In this document: positions 9,783 to 21,582 of the stretch, piece by piece
Layout: each line of letters opens with the position of its first letter
Numbering within the stretch: the first letter of the stretch is position 1
DNA from: Hygrophila difformis
Taxonomy: Eukaryota > Streptophyta > Magnoliopsida > Lamiales > Acanthaceae
NCBI GenBank assembly: GCA_030278955.1
Contig: JAOANR010000014.1
Coordinates: forward strand, 38,081,453-38,145,452
Length of the DNA: 64,000 nt
Direction of reading: 5' to 3'
Translations under genes and position numbers: made by a program
The notes under the pieces: model-generated
Database searches by the model: none
Told to the model about the DNA's origin: nothing
The model's input: the letters and a program-made list of their open reading frames with translations, nothing else

Positions 9783-11127
9783 CTGTAAAGAAAAGAATAA
9801 AAATGGTTTTGGTCAGCAAAATTGCTGAGTAAGTTAACACATGCATGATTGTGGGGTTTAAAAGCCATAAGTTTAATAATTTAACAAAAGCATGATAATA
9901 ACATAATATTTAGTTTCATCTAATCCATATCCAATAGCATAATTTATCTCAGGCTCTATTTAATAACACATACCACATGGTTCAAAATAATAGCCATAAT
10001 TTAAATAAAGCATTTAAATAATTTAATTTGACAACAATATCATTTAATCTAGTTTAATTTAATTTAGAATCCCCATTACATTCCCGATTTGGTATTTCAA
10101 AGTTTCACGATAAAAATCGCGATGTCAACAAGTTTAGCCGGTAGCCCGGCGGCCGCAGCCGTATCAGCCATATCCAGTACCACTCCGGAGCCTCGGGAAA
10201 CCCATACGGATATTCACGAGAGTGTAGGCTCTATATTTCGCCGTTTTGGCAATATCACATTTCAAGTATAGCGCGCGGGGTCGCCATCGTCCATTACGGC
10301 ACGAAGTGAAACGTTAGGGGGCACCCTGCAGAGCACTCACCCCTAATTTTAATTTATCAAGTTTGTAAGGGGATTTAATTTTTTAAAATCTGCCTTCCAT
10401 TGTAATTATTTAGAAATAATATCTCAATTCGTTTCAACCCTAAAGGTTAATTCCATGTTTCAACAAGATTTCAAAATTTCGTTTCGGTAAATCACAGTTT
10501 ACTCCAAAATTCGTCTAAAATCAGATTTAATTCCAAAAATTCCAAAATTTCATATCTGACTCGGAAACATCAAGATCTACAACTTTCATGTTTTATCCTT
10601 TTCAATCCGGGATACCTAAGTAGGTCAAAATCGCCAATTTTCGCATAAGAAGAAATCTGTCCGAGTTTAACATGTCACAGTTTAAAGATTTCAAATTCTA
10701 ACATATCAATTCAACTCTAAATTTAATGAAACTTGACAGGGATCATCTTAAAACATTTGTCTACAACTTTCATGTTCGGCCAAAGATCTAAAACAGCCTA
10801 GATCCTATGTCAAAAACGTGATCAAGATCATTCCTAAGTTCTGTCCAAGATTTCAAGATCTAGAATCAAACATTTCGGTTTCGACAGGTTTTCACATAAC
10901 AAATCAACTCCAAAAATTCTAAACTTTTTACAGTAGCTAGGTCTAAGTCTTAGGAACGTTTTTCGTGTTTTAAGTGTTTCCGTTTGAGTTCGTTTTAAGG
11001 GTCGGAAAAATTCACCAAATCTGTTGCGTCGGTAGAAAAACAAAAGTGGACAGATTTATGGTTCTTGTTGAATCTTTTAGGTTTCGAATGTTTTAGAATC
11101 TCCCAAAACCATGTAAGGTTAACTTAC
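9783..11127 (-). other. Predicted intron inside the 5' LTR of element B
   Basis: In RNA sense the donor is ACT|GTAAGTTAACC at 11127 and the acceptor is CTTTTCTTTACAG at 9783. The inverted repeat TCAGCA-N4-TGCTGA lies at 9828-9813, with a consensus plant branch site CTGAC at its 3' edge. The 3' LTR copy predicts the same 1,345-bp interval (2575-1231). Equivalent sites occur in the LTRs of families C, F and G. Splicing has not been shown. Confidence 0.6.
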
Positions 11128-11443
11128 AGTGTCTATGAACGTCAGGAATGTCTAGTTCGGAGGCGTGGCTTCCAGATCACCGTTTCTCCTCTCCGTTCGT
11201 CGGGTTCTACGATCTAGATTCGATACGGGGTGTAGAAAGAAAAGAATCGAAGTTAGAATCCGTTTTCGGATTGAAACGTGAAAAGATTTATTGGACTAGA
11301 GCTTACCACAACGTTTGGAGACCTTGGATTTCCGTCCAAGCTGCTGCCTCCGTTTGGTGCTTTCCGTCGACTCCGAATTTAGGGTTTCGAACGTATAGAA
11401 GAGTGTAGGGTTTTGTAAACTTGTTTAGGGCTCCCAAGGGGCT

Positions 11444-11451
11444 TATTTATA
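11444..11451 (-). promoter_or_regulatory. TATA box of the element B 5' LTR
   Basis: TATAAATA on the minus strand lies about 570 bp into the LTR, a normal distance for the U3 promoter. Equivalent boxes occur at 2892-2899, 13376-13383 (A), 51645-51652 (G) and 61905-61912 (D). Confidence 0.75.
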
Positions 11452-12027
11452 GAATTCTAAGTCCCTAGGGCGTCCACAACCGACCTAAAAGTCTGGAGTC
11501 GAGAGATGTTCAACCGAAAGTCGAAAAATCCGCGTTCGGGCGAGAGATTCACGCAACAAACGAATCTGTGGGGTGGCGCGGTCGTGGCGCGCTGAAGCCA
11601 CTTCACCGCGCGGCCACCGCGCCGACTTCGCCTGGACTTCGGTCCGGGCGGGTCGTGCGATCCGTCGTGCTTTTCCGCCTCTCTTTCGGGTTTCTATCCC
11701 TCTATGCTCCCGAATTCCGATTTCCGGGGTATATTCGGGTTCATACTTTCTCTCTAATTTTATTCTCAGTCTAATTGGATGTTTTGGACTCGAATACTCG
11801 AGTTTATTAGTGTCGGGTTTTGGTGTACCATTTATCCATCCTTTTATTTAATTAAATTCCTTTAATTCATTTTTAAGTAAAAATCTCATTTCTCATTTCC
11901 TTATCTTTATTTATTTCTTTTATTTGCTGGATTTGTTTATTTATTTATAGTATTTATTTTATTTATTATTTATTTATTTAATTATTGTTTTATTTTATGT
12001 TGGAAAATTCTCGGGTATTACAATTAC

Positions 12028-13916
12028 ATTCCCGATTTTGTATTTCAAGGTTTCACGATAGCATCGCGATGTCAACAAGTTTAGCCGGTAGCCCGGCGGC
12101 CGCAACCGTATCAGCCATACCCAGTACCACTCCGGAGCCTCGGGAAACCCATACGGATATTCACGAGAGTGTAGGCTCTGTATTTCGCCGTTTAGGCAAT
12201 CCATATCTCATGTTTAGCGCGCGGGGTCACCATCGTCCATTACGGCACGAAGTGAATCGTTAGGGGGCACCCTGCAGAGCACTCACCCCTAATTTTAATT
12301 TATCAAGTTTGTAAGGGGATTTAATTTTTAAAATCTGACCTTATTTGTATTTATTTAAAAATAATATCTCAACTCGTTTCAACCCTAAAGGTTAATTCCA
12401 TGTTTCAACAAGATTTCAAGATTTCGTTTCCTTTACTCTAAAATTCGTCTAAAATCAGATTTAATTCCAAAAATTCCACAATTTCATATCTGACTCGGAA
12501 ACATCAAGATCTACAACTTTTGTGTTTTAACTTTTTCGATCCGAGATACCTAAATAGGTCAAAATCACTAATTTTCGCAGAAGAGCAAATCTGTCCGAGT
12601 TTAATGTGTCACAATTTAAAGATTTCGATTTCTACCATAACAATTCAACTCCAAATTTAATGAAATTTGACAGAGATCATCTTAAGACAATTATCTACAA
12701 CTTTCATGTTCGGCCAAAGATCTAAAACAGTCTAGATCCTATGTCAAAAACGTGATCAAGATCATTCCTAAGTTCTGTCCAAGATTTCAAGATCTAGATT
12801 CCAACAGTTCGATTTCGGTGGATTTTCATATATCAAATCAACTCTAAAAATTCTCAACAATTTACAGTAGCTAGATCTATGTCTTAGGAACGTTTTTCGT
12901 GTTTTAAGTTTTTCCGTTTGAGTTCGTTTTAAGGTTCGGAAAAATTCATCAAATCTGTTGCGCCGGTAGAAAGTTTGGATGGACAGATTTTCGGTTTCTT
13001 GTTAATATTTTAGTTTTGAATGTTTTAATTCATCCCAAAACCATGTAAGAGTTAACTTACAGTGTTTTCGAGCGTCCGGAATCGTCTATTCGAAGGCGTG
13101 GCTTCCAGTCCACCGTTTCTCCTCTCCGTTCGTCGGGTTCTACGATCTAGATCCAATACGGGGTGTAGAAAGAAAAATGAGATGATTAGGATTCGTTTTC
13201 GAATCGTTTATTGAATAAAGATTGGATCGAGACTTACCACGACTATAGAGATCTGAGAAAATTCGTCCAACAGCGTTCGTCTTGGTTTCGTGCCTCCGAC
13301 GACTCCGGATTTAGGGTTTCGAACGTATGGAAGGTTGTAGGGTTTTGTAAACTTGTTTGGGGCTCCCAAGGGCTTTATTTATAGATTTCCCAAGTCCTAG
13401 GGCGTCCAACATCTGACCTAAAGGTCTTGGGTCGAGAGACGTTCAACCGAAAGTCGAAAAATCCGCGTTCGGGCGAGAGATTCACGCAACGGGCGAATCT
13501 GTCATGTGGCGCGGTCGTGGCGCGCTTTTCCCCCTTCACCGCGCGGCCACCGCGCGACACTCGCCTGGACTTCGGTCCGGGCGGGTCGTGCGATCCGTCG
13601 TGCCTTTCCGCCTCTCTTTCGGGTTTCTATCCCTCTATGCTCCCGAATTCCGGTTTCCGGGGTATCTTCGGGTTTCTACATTCTCTCTAAATTTTCGAGT
13701 TCATTAGTGTCGGGTTTTGGTGTATAATTTATTTACCTTTAATAATTCTTTTTATTTAATTAAATTCCTTTTTAAGTTAGAAGCTCATTTCTCATTTCCT
13801 TATCTTTATTTATTTATTTACTGGACTCATTTATTTATTTATGGTATTTATTTTATTTATTATTCATTTATTTAGTTATTGTTTTATTTTATGATGGAAA
13901 ATTCACGGGTATTACA
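12028..13916 (-). repeat. 5' LTR of element A, 5' portion
   Basis: This continues the LTR begun at 211-870 after the element B insertion and its ATTAC duplication (12023-12027). The element-sense start TGTAATACCCGTG is at 13916. It contains a TATA box (13383-13376), the GGAC/GTCC block near 13565-13580 and the intron donor GTAAGTTAAC at 13060. Reassembled LTR length is about 2.55 kb. Confidence 0.92.
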
Positions 13917-16467
13917 AACATGGCCAAATCCTCGGGTTTAACAGACCCGGTAAAAACAGTACGATGCAGAATTTAAAATTGTCCATAATGGTTTCCCCCA
14001 AGTGCATATGCATGCGTCACTCGACATACTCTATAAAAGAAAAATGACAACGGTTTATCAGTATAAAAATATACCGAGTAAGTTAATCCTTAACTAACAA
14101 TTTAAGGGGGTTACATGTGTTTAAATCCGAAGATTCACTTGTCATGCATTACTTAAAAATCCATACTTTATTTGCAGCGGAAAACATGATTAATTTATCC
14201 AAGACGAAAATGCATAATTTAAAAGACTTAATTTAAAAGCGGAATTTAAAAGCATAATTTAATGACGTAATTTAAATGCGTAATTTAAAAACATGGTAAA
14301 TAAGATTTAAGCGTAATCAACACTCACACAAGTCTTTTATAATTTATCCCGCAAACTAAGAAGAGGACACCATACCGGGAGATCACTAACGAGGCAATCT
14401 CAACATAGGACCACTAACGAGGCAGTCCACAACAATGGGAGACCACTAACGAGGCAGTCTCAAAAGATAGTAGGACCACTAACGAGGCGATCCAAAACAC
14501 AGCGCGCGAGATCACTAACGAGGCAATCTCAGATAGTAAGGAGACCACTAACGAGGCAGTCTCAAAGATAATGATTAGCATGAAGATCGGCTCAGCCTAG
14601 TGCACGGGATTTTTTGAAAGTTCGTATTTCAAGTGATCAAAAGATTCAATATCGCGTTTCATAGTTCGAGTTTTCTCAAGTTCGAAAAATCCGATTTGAC
14701 GCAGTTTACGCCTTTCTTAATTAAAAATTCATTTTTACACCAAAAATTCTGAAATTTACACAATAGGTCAAAAACACACACGCGAACAACTTTCATGTTT
14801 TAAGTTTTCGGAAATAAGGTTTCGAAGTGAATCAAAATTTGAGTTCTTTACAAAAGGTAATTTCTGTCTCAAAAACTGATTTCGTCACAGGTTCGTGCGA
14901 TGCCGATTAAACATTCATTTCAAAGCCAATTGATCCGAAATTTTTACAGGAGATACACAACACATTAAAGAACAACTTTCATGTTTTAAGAATTTGGAAA
15001 TAATGAATGTTAGATGCTCAAAAATCGACCACAACACACTGTTCATGCGCGGACACCAAAGGGGTTTTAAAAAAGTTCTGAAATTCGACAAATTTGACAT
15101 ACCAAATGAACTCCAAAATTCATAAAATTTTATATGCATAATCTAGACACATTTATCTACAACTTTTGTTTAGAAATGCAAAGTTGAATCATTCTAAAAA
15201 CGGGTGAAAAACATGCATCAAGTCGAGTAATAAAATCTGTCAACAGTTTGAAACGTTCGGTTTGTACAGAAAGTTTACGGCGAGATTTGGGATAGCAAAT
15301 CTTAATGTCAATGGCGGAAATTTGGTCACAAGATAGATTAAAGTCTTAGGAACAAAATCTATGTTGAAACGTTTTCGGTTTGAATTCCCGAAGGTCGAGT
15401 TTTAGGCGAGTTTTTGAAATTGGACGAAAATAGGGTTTTTGAAAATCGATTTTTGTTACGGGTATAGATCTCGAGTTTTAAACAACAATAAACCACAAAA
15501 ATTTGTGAGTAAGGTCTTAACTTACTTAGTTAGAGATTTGAGTCGCTGGAATGGGTTTCCGGACGTCCTAGGTTCGCGACAAACGACCAACTTCTCCGAT
15601 CGCTTTTTGTTCGTTTTCCGACGTGAAATCGTAGTAAAGGAAAAGGGTTAGATTTCGAGTTTCTAAGTGGTATGGACGAACTAAAACATTATACCATAGC
15701 TTACCAAGAGTCTAGAAGGCAGGGCTTGGTTCCTTTCGCCTCGTCGTCGCCGGAATGCTCGCCGGAAAGTGGATTCGGAGGGATTTTGAACTTGGAGAGA
15801 AAATTGAGAGTGTTTAGGGAGTGGTTTCTGAAAACCTAGGGTTTGGGACGCCCCTATGGTGTTCTTAAGCCTTCCCTAAGGCTGGGATTCGGTTGCCATG
15901 GTTAGGGGTGTTGTTTTTGGCAAGAAAATCGTCATGGAAGAAAAGTTTACACTTTCAGCACCTCTGGCGCGCTGGTGACGCGCACCTACGCCTTTGCCCG
16001 CGCGGAGCACGCGTGCCAGGCCTGGAGTCGCGACTCCGCTTCCCGTGCGTGGCCGCGCGGTGGCGCGCGGCGGGCGCGGGCCGGCCGGACCGGCCGGTTC
16101 GGCGGTCCGCGTGTTCCGTCGGGTCTTTTCTTCCTTTCCTCTATCGGTTTTCTACCCTTTACGTGTTAGCTCGACTCCTCGGGTCGTCTCCGGTTCGGAA
16201 TCTTTACCTTAAACTTGTTACGAGTTCGGCTTATCGCTCGTAACTTTTCCGTGTCCTAATTAGTCTAGTCTAAATTTGTTCCAACTCCTCCTATCGTCCT
16301 TGCGATTGATCTTGTGATCTCTTTTGTGATTTATCTTATGATTTATTTTATGATTTATTTTGTGACTGAACTTAGAAATTAGTTCCAAGCTGCCTACGTA
16401 CCCTGTGAAGGGATCAAGTCATGACGTAGTTCAAAACAATTTGAATTTGTTTTTCTCGGGTGTTACA
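13917..16467 (-). repeat. LTR of family C (C1), 3' end missing
   Basis: This LTR starts at 16467 (TGTAACACCCGAGAAAAAC on the minus strand). It matches the complete solo LTR C2 (55638-58393) over nearly its whole length; roughly the last 220 bp lie beyond element A, outside the window. The sequence right of 16467 is not a polypurine tract, so C1 is a solo LTR or a 5' LTR. It has a GC-rich block at about 15960-16110, a predicted intron (donor 15525, acceptor 14031) and the hairpin array at 14376-14567. Confidence 0.9.
14376..14567 (-). repeat. Hairpin minisatellite in LTR C1
   Basis: There are six units around the core ACTAACGAGGC, each flanked by short complementary arms. The arms differ between units but stay paired: GAGAT/ATCTC, GGAC/GTCC, GAGAC/GTCTC, GGAC/GATCC (a G-U pair in RNA sense), GAGAT/ATCTC, GAGAC/GTCTC. 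The C2 LTR has seven such units at 57508-57735. Confidence 0.85.
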
Positions 16468-17049
16468 GTAATTGTTTCTATATGAAGGTTTTCATTTTAC
16501 TTATTCTGGTAGGGATTCTTCTTCTGGCCTACATTGCCTTCCATGTCTTTGTTGAAATGTCTAAGCGCCAAACAACTTTATTGAGTGATTCAATCATATT
16601 TAAAAGACAATAGAAGGTAATTTTGTTGCGATGTATTTGCCCCTCTTTGTCATTGATTCTTCTGTTGGTGTGTGTCTTCACTCGCGCAGCACGTCCCCCA
16701 AACCGCTCAAGCATCAAGCGGCGTACAAGCATCGTGTAATTATGACCGTTCAATTTTTAATTGTCGAAAGATGCAAGTTATGTTTTAAAAATATATACAT
16801 ATATACTTTTCTGTTGAATTTGAGGCCTTTAAGAATATGTGGGTGCACTTGTGTGTTGTAACTAAATTTTTTGTAGTTGTATGCGTAATAATTTGAAATT
16901 GTGATGATGCTTGAAATAATGACTGAATTAATAATGACTGACCCAGTAATATAGCTCTGCATATGAATTTGACTCACGGAGGTGTATATGCATATATTCA
17001 ATGATAATGGAGCATTCTGTACAATCTTTCATTGTATTGGAAAAAAGAA
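16468..17049. other. Old non-repetitive-looking sequence, no gene
   Basis: This is the flank to the right of LTR C1. It is A/T-rich with short spurious ORFs only. It may be the 5' flank or an intron of the adjoining gene fragment; I see no feature I can name. Confidence 0.5.
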
Positions 17050-17605
17050 AATTATAAATTCAATTTCAAAGCACCTGTTACTTAAGTTACATGATTTTTT
17101 TCCCAAAGATTTTGAGCAAGTGCGAGAGTCGATGCACTCTGCTATTTCATTGAACAAGACAGAGATTCTAGATGCTGCATTGGATGATTTCTCTGAGGTC
17201 TGGTTGTACTCTCACATTGTGCCAATAATATTTTGAATGCTCCTTGCTGATTGCATAGATGAAATGCATGATTATTTTTACCTTTCAGAAGAAAGCCAAC
17301 GGGTCTTACTGTTGACACTTGCCAAAGACTGTGATCTCAATCGGATACAAGTTCATGAATTGATGAAGTTGTATCTTGGGCTTGAGCTTCCAAGGGGTAG
17401 GTTCCCTGTATGGTATTTTATTTCTTTTTCCTGTGGCTGTTTTGGTCATTAATTAGCTTGTCCTTGGAAAATTGTATTGGGTTGGGCTAACAATTCAATT
17501 TAGGCAGCAAGGCTCCTGACAATGCACTTGAGGAGGTACAATCATTATCTGCTTCTATTAGAATTGAGCGAAATTTGTGGCAATTTCTCAAGCCATTGTA
17601 GTAGT
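17050..17605 (+). pseudogene. Malonyl-CoA decarboxylase-like gene fragment
   Basis: Three exon-like blocks on the plus strand resemble the N-terminal helical domain of plant malonyl-CoA decarboxylase. These are FEQVRESMHSAISLNKTEIL (about 17110-17195), YFYLSEESQRVLLLTLAKDC onward to YLGLELPRG (about 17270-17396), and APDNALEEVQSLSASIRIER to FLKPL (about 17505-17600). They are separated by intron-like gaps, with GTAGGT after 17396 and TTTAG before 17504. Two stop codons follow FLKPL and the catalytic domain is absent. The family converts malonyl-CoA to acetyl-CoA. The identification is from recalled family features and needs a protein search. Confidence 0.6.
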
Positions 17606-17827
17606 ACAGTTAAGGTTTATGTGTTATTATCTCGGGCTTTTTCACCCCAGTCATGGGTAGCATAGCTAAATATTTTGATGTTGATTAAGTTGGCAAGTTT
17701 TAATCCTACATTCAATGGAATTAGTCAGATGCCCCTGTTTTGTCATTTTAAACTAAATTAATGTAAACAACTACAGTTCACTGATGATTGATGAATCGGT
17801 ACAACTCACTATGTTATTTGTGTGTAG

Positions 17828-19640
17828 CCTAACAATCTTCTCGAGCCTGCAATCTTTGAAAACATCTTGCAGCCAGGGGCGGATCCAAGCACATGGCTTG
17901 GTGGGGCTCGAGCCCCACCTCTGAAATTGAAAAAAAAAAATAATTATATGTAAGAAAATTAGTGCAGCATCCCCAGACCCCCACTTCCAGCCCCATCGTC
18001 TTTCAGCTCCTCCTTCCAGCCCCACTTCCTTCGTCCCTCACGCCACAGCCCACAACCCTCTCGAGTCTCGCCCCCTCCCCACGTCCGACAGTCCGCCGCT
18101 CGCCCCCTCCACATCCGGCAACCTGCTCTAAGATTCTTGGTGTCTAGTAGCACAATCGTCAACCCTCGCAACCTCACTTTCGACGGAATTGGGAAACCCT
18201 CTTGTCCATCCTCTCTCCGGCGTTGATGCCCTCTCTCCCTCCGCCCGCCCATTGCCGCTAAATCCAGGGTAGTGTTGCATTTTCAATTTAATTTGTCCTT
18301 TTCCGCTTATAATTTAGGTTCCTTTAGCAAACTAGTATATGTTTTGATCAAGTAATCTACATTTCGGTTGAGCAAAAACAATTCTGTAGAAATGTTTTTA
18401 TATCTGTAGAGAATCATCTAAAGATGTGTGCTAAGCTCGTTATTTTTATCCAACCTATTTTTATTGCCCCTTTTGTGTTCCAAGGGTCTCCCTATGGAGA
18501 ACTCATATTTAGCAAGTAATACAAAAACAAGATACTGAATCTCAATGGAGGTCGGCATTGAATGATAGCTAAGAGGCTTTTATTCCTCAGTGATTTACTT
18601 GAAAATCTTGCAGGGTTTAGTTTAAAGGGGTTAAGCTTTAAGAGTTACTTCAACAAAAGATTACTATATTTTTTGGAAATAAGAAACTACAGCCCTTGCC
18701 CAGTTTGCCCATATCAATCAATAATTGGATGCTAAAATGGTTTGCCCATATCAATCAATCAATAATTTTATATATTATACATAGAGTAGGTAGGGAGGTT
18801 TTTATACCAATATTGTATTTGATTTATTGCCCCTTTCGTGTTTTGTCTAATACTTTATATATTTGATTTATTATTGATCAGTATTACTTTATAATAATTT
18901 ATTTATTGATTTGCGATAAGATGGATAGATAATTCTCTAAATTATCAAAAAAGTTCCACAAAATATTCTAAACGGAATACAAATCTAAATTATTCTGAGC
19001 AAGTTAGTGGAAGTAAGAGAAAATGTAATGCTTTTAATCCAAATGATATTGAAGCTGATATTGGAGTTAGAAGGCAAATTGATGGTTTTGATGTTTATAT
19101 TAAGGATTTAGTTAGAATGGCGTACCTAACTAGAGGTCCTTGCCAACTGATATTGGAGTTTCCTCAAACACAAATTTGAGGAATAGATTGGGAAATGGGC
19201 TGATGAGTAATACTTTAGTGACATTGAAAGAGATGTTTTCGTTTGATAGATAATGAATCAATATTGCAAAATATTAGAAAATGATGAAAATTAATTTATA
19301 TATTGTATTATTTTTTTCTGTTAAATCTTTGTCATATTTTGTACTTTTTATTAACAGAATGTCTAGTTATTTTGTATACTTATGGTTGGGAAAAAAATTT
19401 GAGCCCTACCTATACAAAAATTCTGGATCCGCCACTGTTGCAGCAACTCCATAGTGGTGTCAGTGTAGATGACTTCTGGCATTTAGATTCTACAAAAGTC
19501 TATAGTTTTGCAAATCAATAGATGTTTCATTTGTCTACTGCAAGGTGTTCTAGAGGCAATTAGGATTGTCGTGCTTACCCAACTTGGAAGACATTTTTTG
19601 AGTTCCCAAACCATTTTTGCATTCTTGCTCCAGAAAGTGA
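17828..19640 (+). pseudogene. Myosin XI motor-domain fragment, interrupted by a hAT derivative
   Basis: An exon encoding NNLLEPAIFENILQ (17829-17873) is interrupted by the element at 17874-19437 and continues as QLHSG (19441-19456). A candidate intron (GTGTCAG to CTGCAAG) follows, then GVLEAIRI and, after a frame change, AYPTWKTFFEF and LAPE (19545-19640). This order matches the converter-proximal motor region of plant class XI myosins, where the exon junction also falls just before VLEAIRI. Only about 60 codons survive, with a frameshift, so this is a relic. It neighbours an unrelated enzyme fragment on the same strand. Confidence 0.72.
17874..19437. mobile_element. Deleted hAT transposon inserted in the myosin exon
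   Basis: The termini CAGGGGCGGATCCAAGC and ATTCTGGATCCGCCACTG form imperfect terminal inverted repeats. Flanks CTTGCAGC and TTGCAGCA share a 7-8 bp duplication, as expected for hAT. Inside, about 19030-19150 encodes a relic of a transposase N-terminus (NDIEADIGVRRQIDGF, AYLTRGPCQ), a motif typical of plant TTF-finger hAT transposases. The rest of the gene is gone. The block at about 17960-18260 is C-rich and non-coding. Confidence 0.8.
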
Positions 19641-19866
19641 GTCTGTTTTCTGTTTTATATTTCTTTGTTTGTCACTTTGCAAGTGTTGTAGCTAATAGTT
19701 TTGTTCCCGCTGCAATGTGAATAGTCTTGATGTAAAAACTTGCTGCAAAAATATTCATTGAATTTTTGTGTTAGAGTTAGCCGTAGATTCAGAATTTTGT
19801 ACATTATATCAGTCACTTGGAGTGAAACCATCAAATGCATGTTTCAAAGTCAAGCATGGATTTGTT

Positions 19867-20004
19867 CGAAGTTTTTTTGTCAAGGGGGAACTTCAAATAA
19901 GTCTTCTACCTCCCACGGTTTTTTAGAACTAAGAGTTAACTGCCCTATGGAACCTCTTGATTCAATATCTAAGTTTGAAGTTCCCCCTTGACAAAAAAAC
20001 TTCG
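19867..20004. repeat. Perfect 31-bp inverted repeat with 76-bp loop
   Basis: The arm at 19867-19897 (CGAAGTTTTTTTGTCAAGGG plus 11 more bases) is exactly reverse-complementary to 19974-20004. This could be a small foldback MITE or the stem of a hairpin RNA. I cannot identify a clear TSD. Confidence 0.9.
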
Positions 20005-21217
20005 CCTTTTTGTATCTTCACTTAACATTCCCCTCACCGAATGCTTCATGGTTCATTAGTAGACAGAGAGTCAGAGTATTAATATTGATGAACTCATCCT
20101 ACAACTGTGCCGGCAATGCATAGATTTTTGTTTATTGGAGTTAAATCATATTTTAATTATTGTTTGATAGAATTCGATTTAGTTTGAGTATGTGACGCAA
20201 ATGAGGTATTGCAATCCAAATTCATTTTTCTTACACCCTCTGCACCTTTTGGTTTAGGCTTGTACAACTTTATTGAATCAAAAAATACCTTTCAGTCCTC
20301 CTTTTGTTTTAGTGTAAGATTATCCACATTGTTTTGCAGATTGGGAGTAAGATTAAGAGAATTTTGGTGTCAGTAGTCGTTAGCTGATCCAACCATTGGA
20401 AGCAATCCTACTTTACATCTCATCGCAGGCTGTATATTCATGCATGAGCAAGATTAAAATGAAGCTTTGAAGCACACACATGCTAGAGGTACAATGAATC
20501 TGTGAGTCTCTTAATTTATACTTTGCATCATATTCTTGTGTTATGTAGTTTCTATATATCCTCAAAAGAGTTCTTTTTTTTTTGTGCTTGATTCTCTATG
20601 TTTAGTAATACTTGTTTATCTCGGATAGTCCTTGACATTTCCTCATATGTTCGACATGAGAACTATTTTATATTTTATACATATTGAAAGTATTACATCT
20701 TTAATGAATTGAAATGAGATCCTTTATTAGCCGTGATTTGTGAAGTTGTTTAAGTGGGCTGAAAGCCAAAACAGGTTTCAACACACAACAGAGAATTATT
20801 ATGTTCTTGCTCATATTCCATTCTATTAAAAAATGTATGTTGATTCCCAAAATGCACTGTCATTTCATTGTAACCCAACATTTTGGTTCAGTTGCAGGCA
20901 TGCGATGTAAATGAGGTAAAGCAAATACCAGATTCTGAAACAGATCAAACAAGATTGCCGGAGTCGTAAAAGGAGAAAAGAGTTGAGGATGGAATTGGCC
21001 TGTCTTTCATAACTTAGTTCTGGTTCATAATTTATGGTTTGCTTTTGAGGTGTTTTGCTTTACATGTTTCTTTGTTTTTTCAAGTATGGCCAAAGGGTCT
21101 AGACAGGAAAACGGACCATAGAGTTCCATAGACCCACCATTCAGTTTCACTTTTATTTGCACCTCCGTCGCGCATTGCATCCAAATTCCATGGTGTCAAG
21201 TTTAAATGACGTTGCAC

Positions 21218-21307
21218 CCCTCAAAATTCAGTAGGATGATTATAGCATGATTTATTTGTGATTCCTCAAAATTCAGGAGGATGATAATAGGATGATTCAT
21301 TCGTGAT
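21218..21307. repeat. Two-copy 45-bp tandem duplication
   Basis: CCTCAAAATTCAG(T/G)AGGATGAT begins both copies (21218 and 21263), with a few substitutions between them. Confidence 0.75.
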
Positions 21308-21582
21308 TCCTGATCAATAGTACTGTTGGTTAGTTTATGAATGGAACTGTTTTCCTATTATTTTTTTTGTTGTTCCTTCGATTTTGAGTTTTGTGTGATG
21401 TGTTTGCTTTTTCATGGAAATATATTATCTCAATTTTTTATTGTATATTTAGTGTTTGATGCTATGCTCGTCAGTACAATTTTTTGCCCTAAAAAAGTAG
21501 GTAAAAGAAAGTACGCATGTTCTGTTAGCTTGATATGTTTTTTACGATGTGAATTTTCAATTAGCATAACAAATCTGTTAAA

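Larger units (their letters stand above)
871..12022 (-). mobile_element. Tekay-like Ty3/gypsy retrotransposon B, full length
   Basis: This is a near-complete minus-strand chromovirus of 11,152 bp. Order in element sense: 5' LTR (12022-9423), PBS, leader with tandem repeats, small coiled-coil ORF, gag, protease, RT, RNase H, integrase, chromodomain, polypurine tract, 3' LTR (3462-871). The perfect TSD ATTAC flanks it. By eye the two LTRs differ at a few tens of positions plus one 8-bp indel, so the insertion is fairly recent. It is not autonomous: two frameshifts break gag-pol and the RT motif FIDD reads FIDE. The chromodomain tail and long LTRs fit the Tekay/Del branch; the exact lineage needs an RT tree. 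Confidence 0.95.
9423..12022 (-). repeat. 5' LTR of element B
   Basis: The LTR is 2,600 bp from TGTAATACCCGAG (12022) to GGGGTGTTACA (9423). It matches the 3' LTR closely; one difference is an 8-bp insertion near 11865-11875. U3 ends shortly after the TATA box at 11451. The transcribed part would be about 2 kb. Confidence 0.95.
1..13916 (-). mobile_element. Tekay-like Ty3/gypsy element A (5' part only, split by element B)
   Basis: Only the 5' end of this minus-strand LTR retrotransposon is in the window: leader (1-193), primer-binding site (194-207) and 5' LTR (211-870 plus 12028-13916). The rest lies left of position 1. The LTR has the same sequence family as element B, which is inserted in it with a 5-bp duplication ATTAC at 866-870 and 12023-12027. 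The LTR terminus at 13916 abuts an unrelated LTR (C1), so A itself landed in C1. The matching TSD (probably AACAT, 13917-13921) cannot be confirmed because the other end is missing. The leader at 1-193 matches the leader of element B (about 9215-9405) closely. Confidence 0.88.
19641..21582. other. Gene-poor relic sequence
   Basis: I find no convincing exon here. It contains a perfect inverted repeat (19867-20004) and a 45-bp tandem duplication (21218-21307). Further myosin exons might be expected on the plus strand but I cannot see them. Confidence 0.5.

Noticed and set aside
14376..14567. Possible CRISPR-like array (regular repeat with short spacers)
   Set aside because: It is eukaryotic LTR sequence, spacers are similar and short, and it recurs in another LTR; a minisatellite explains it.
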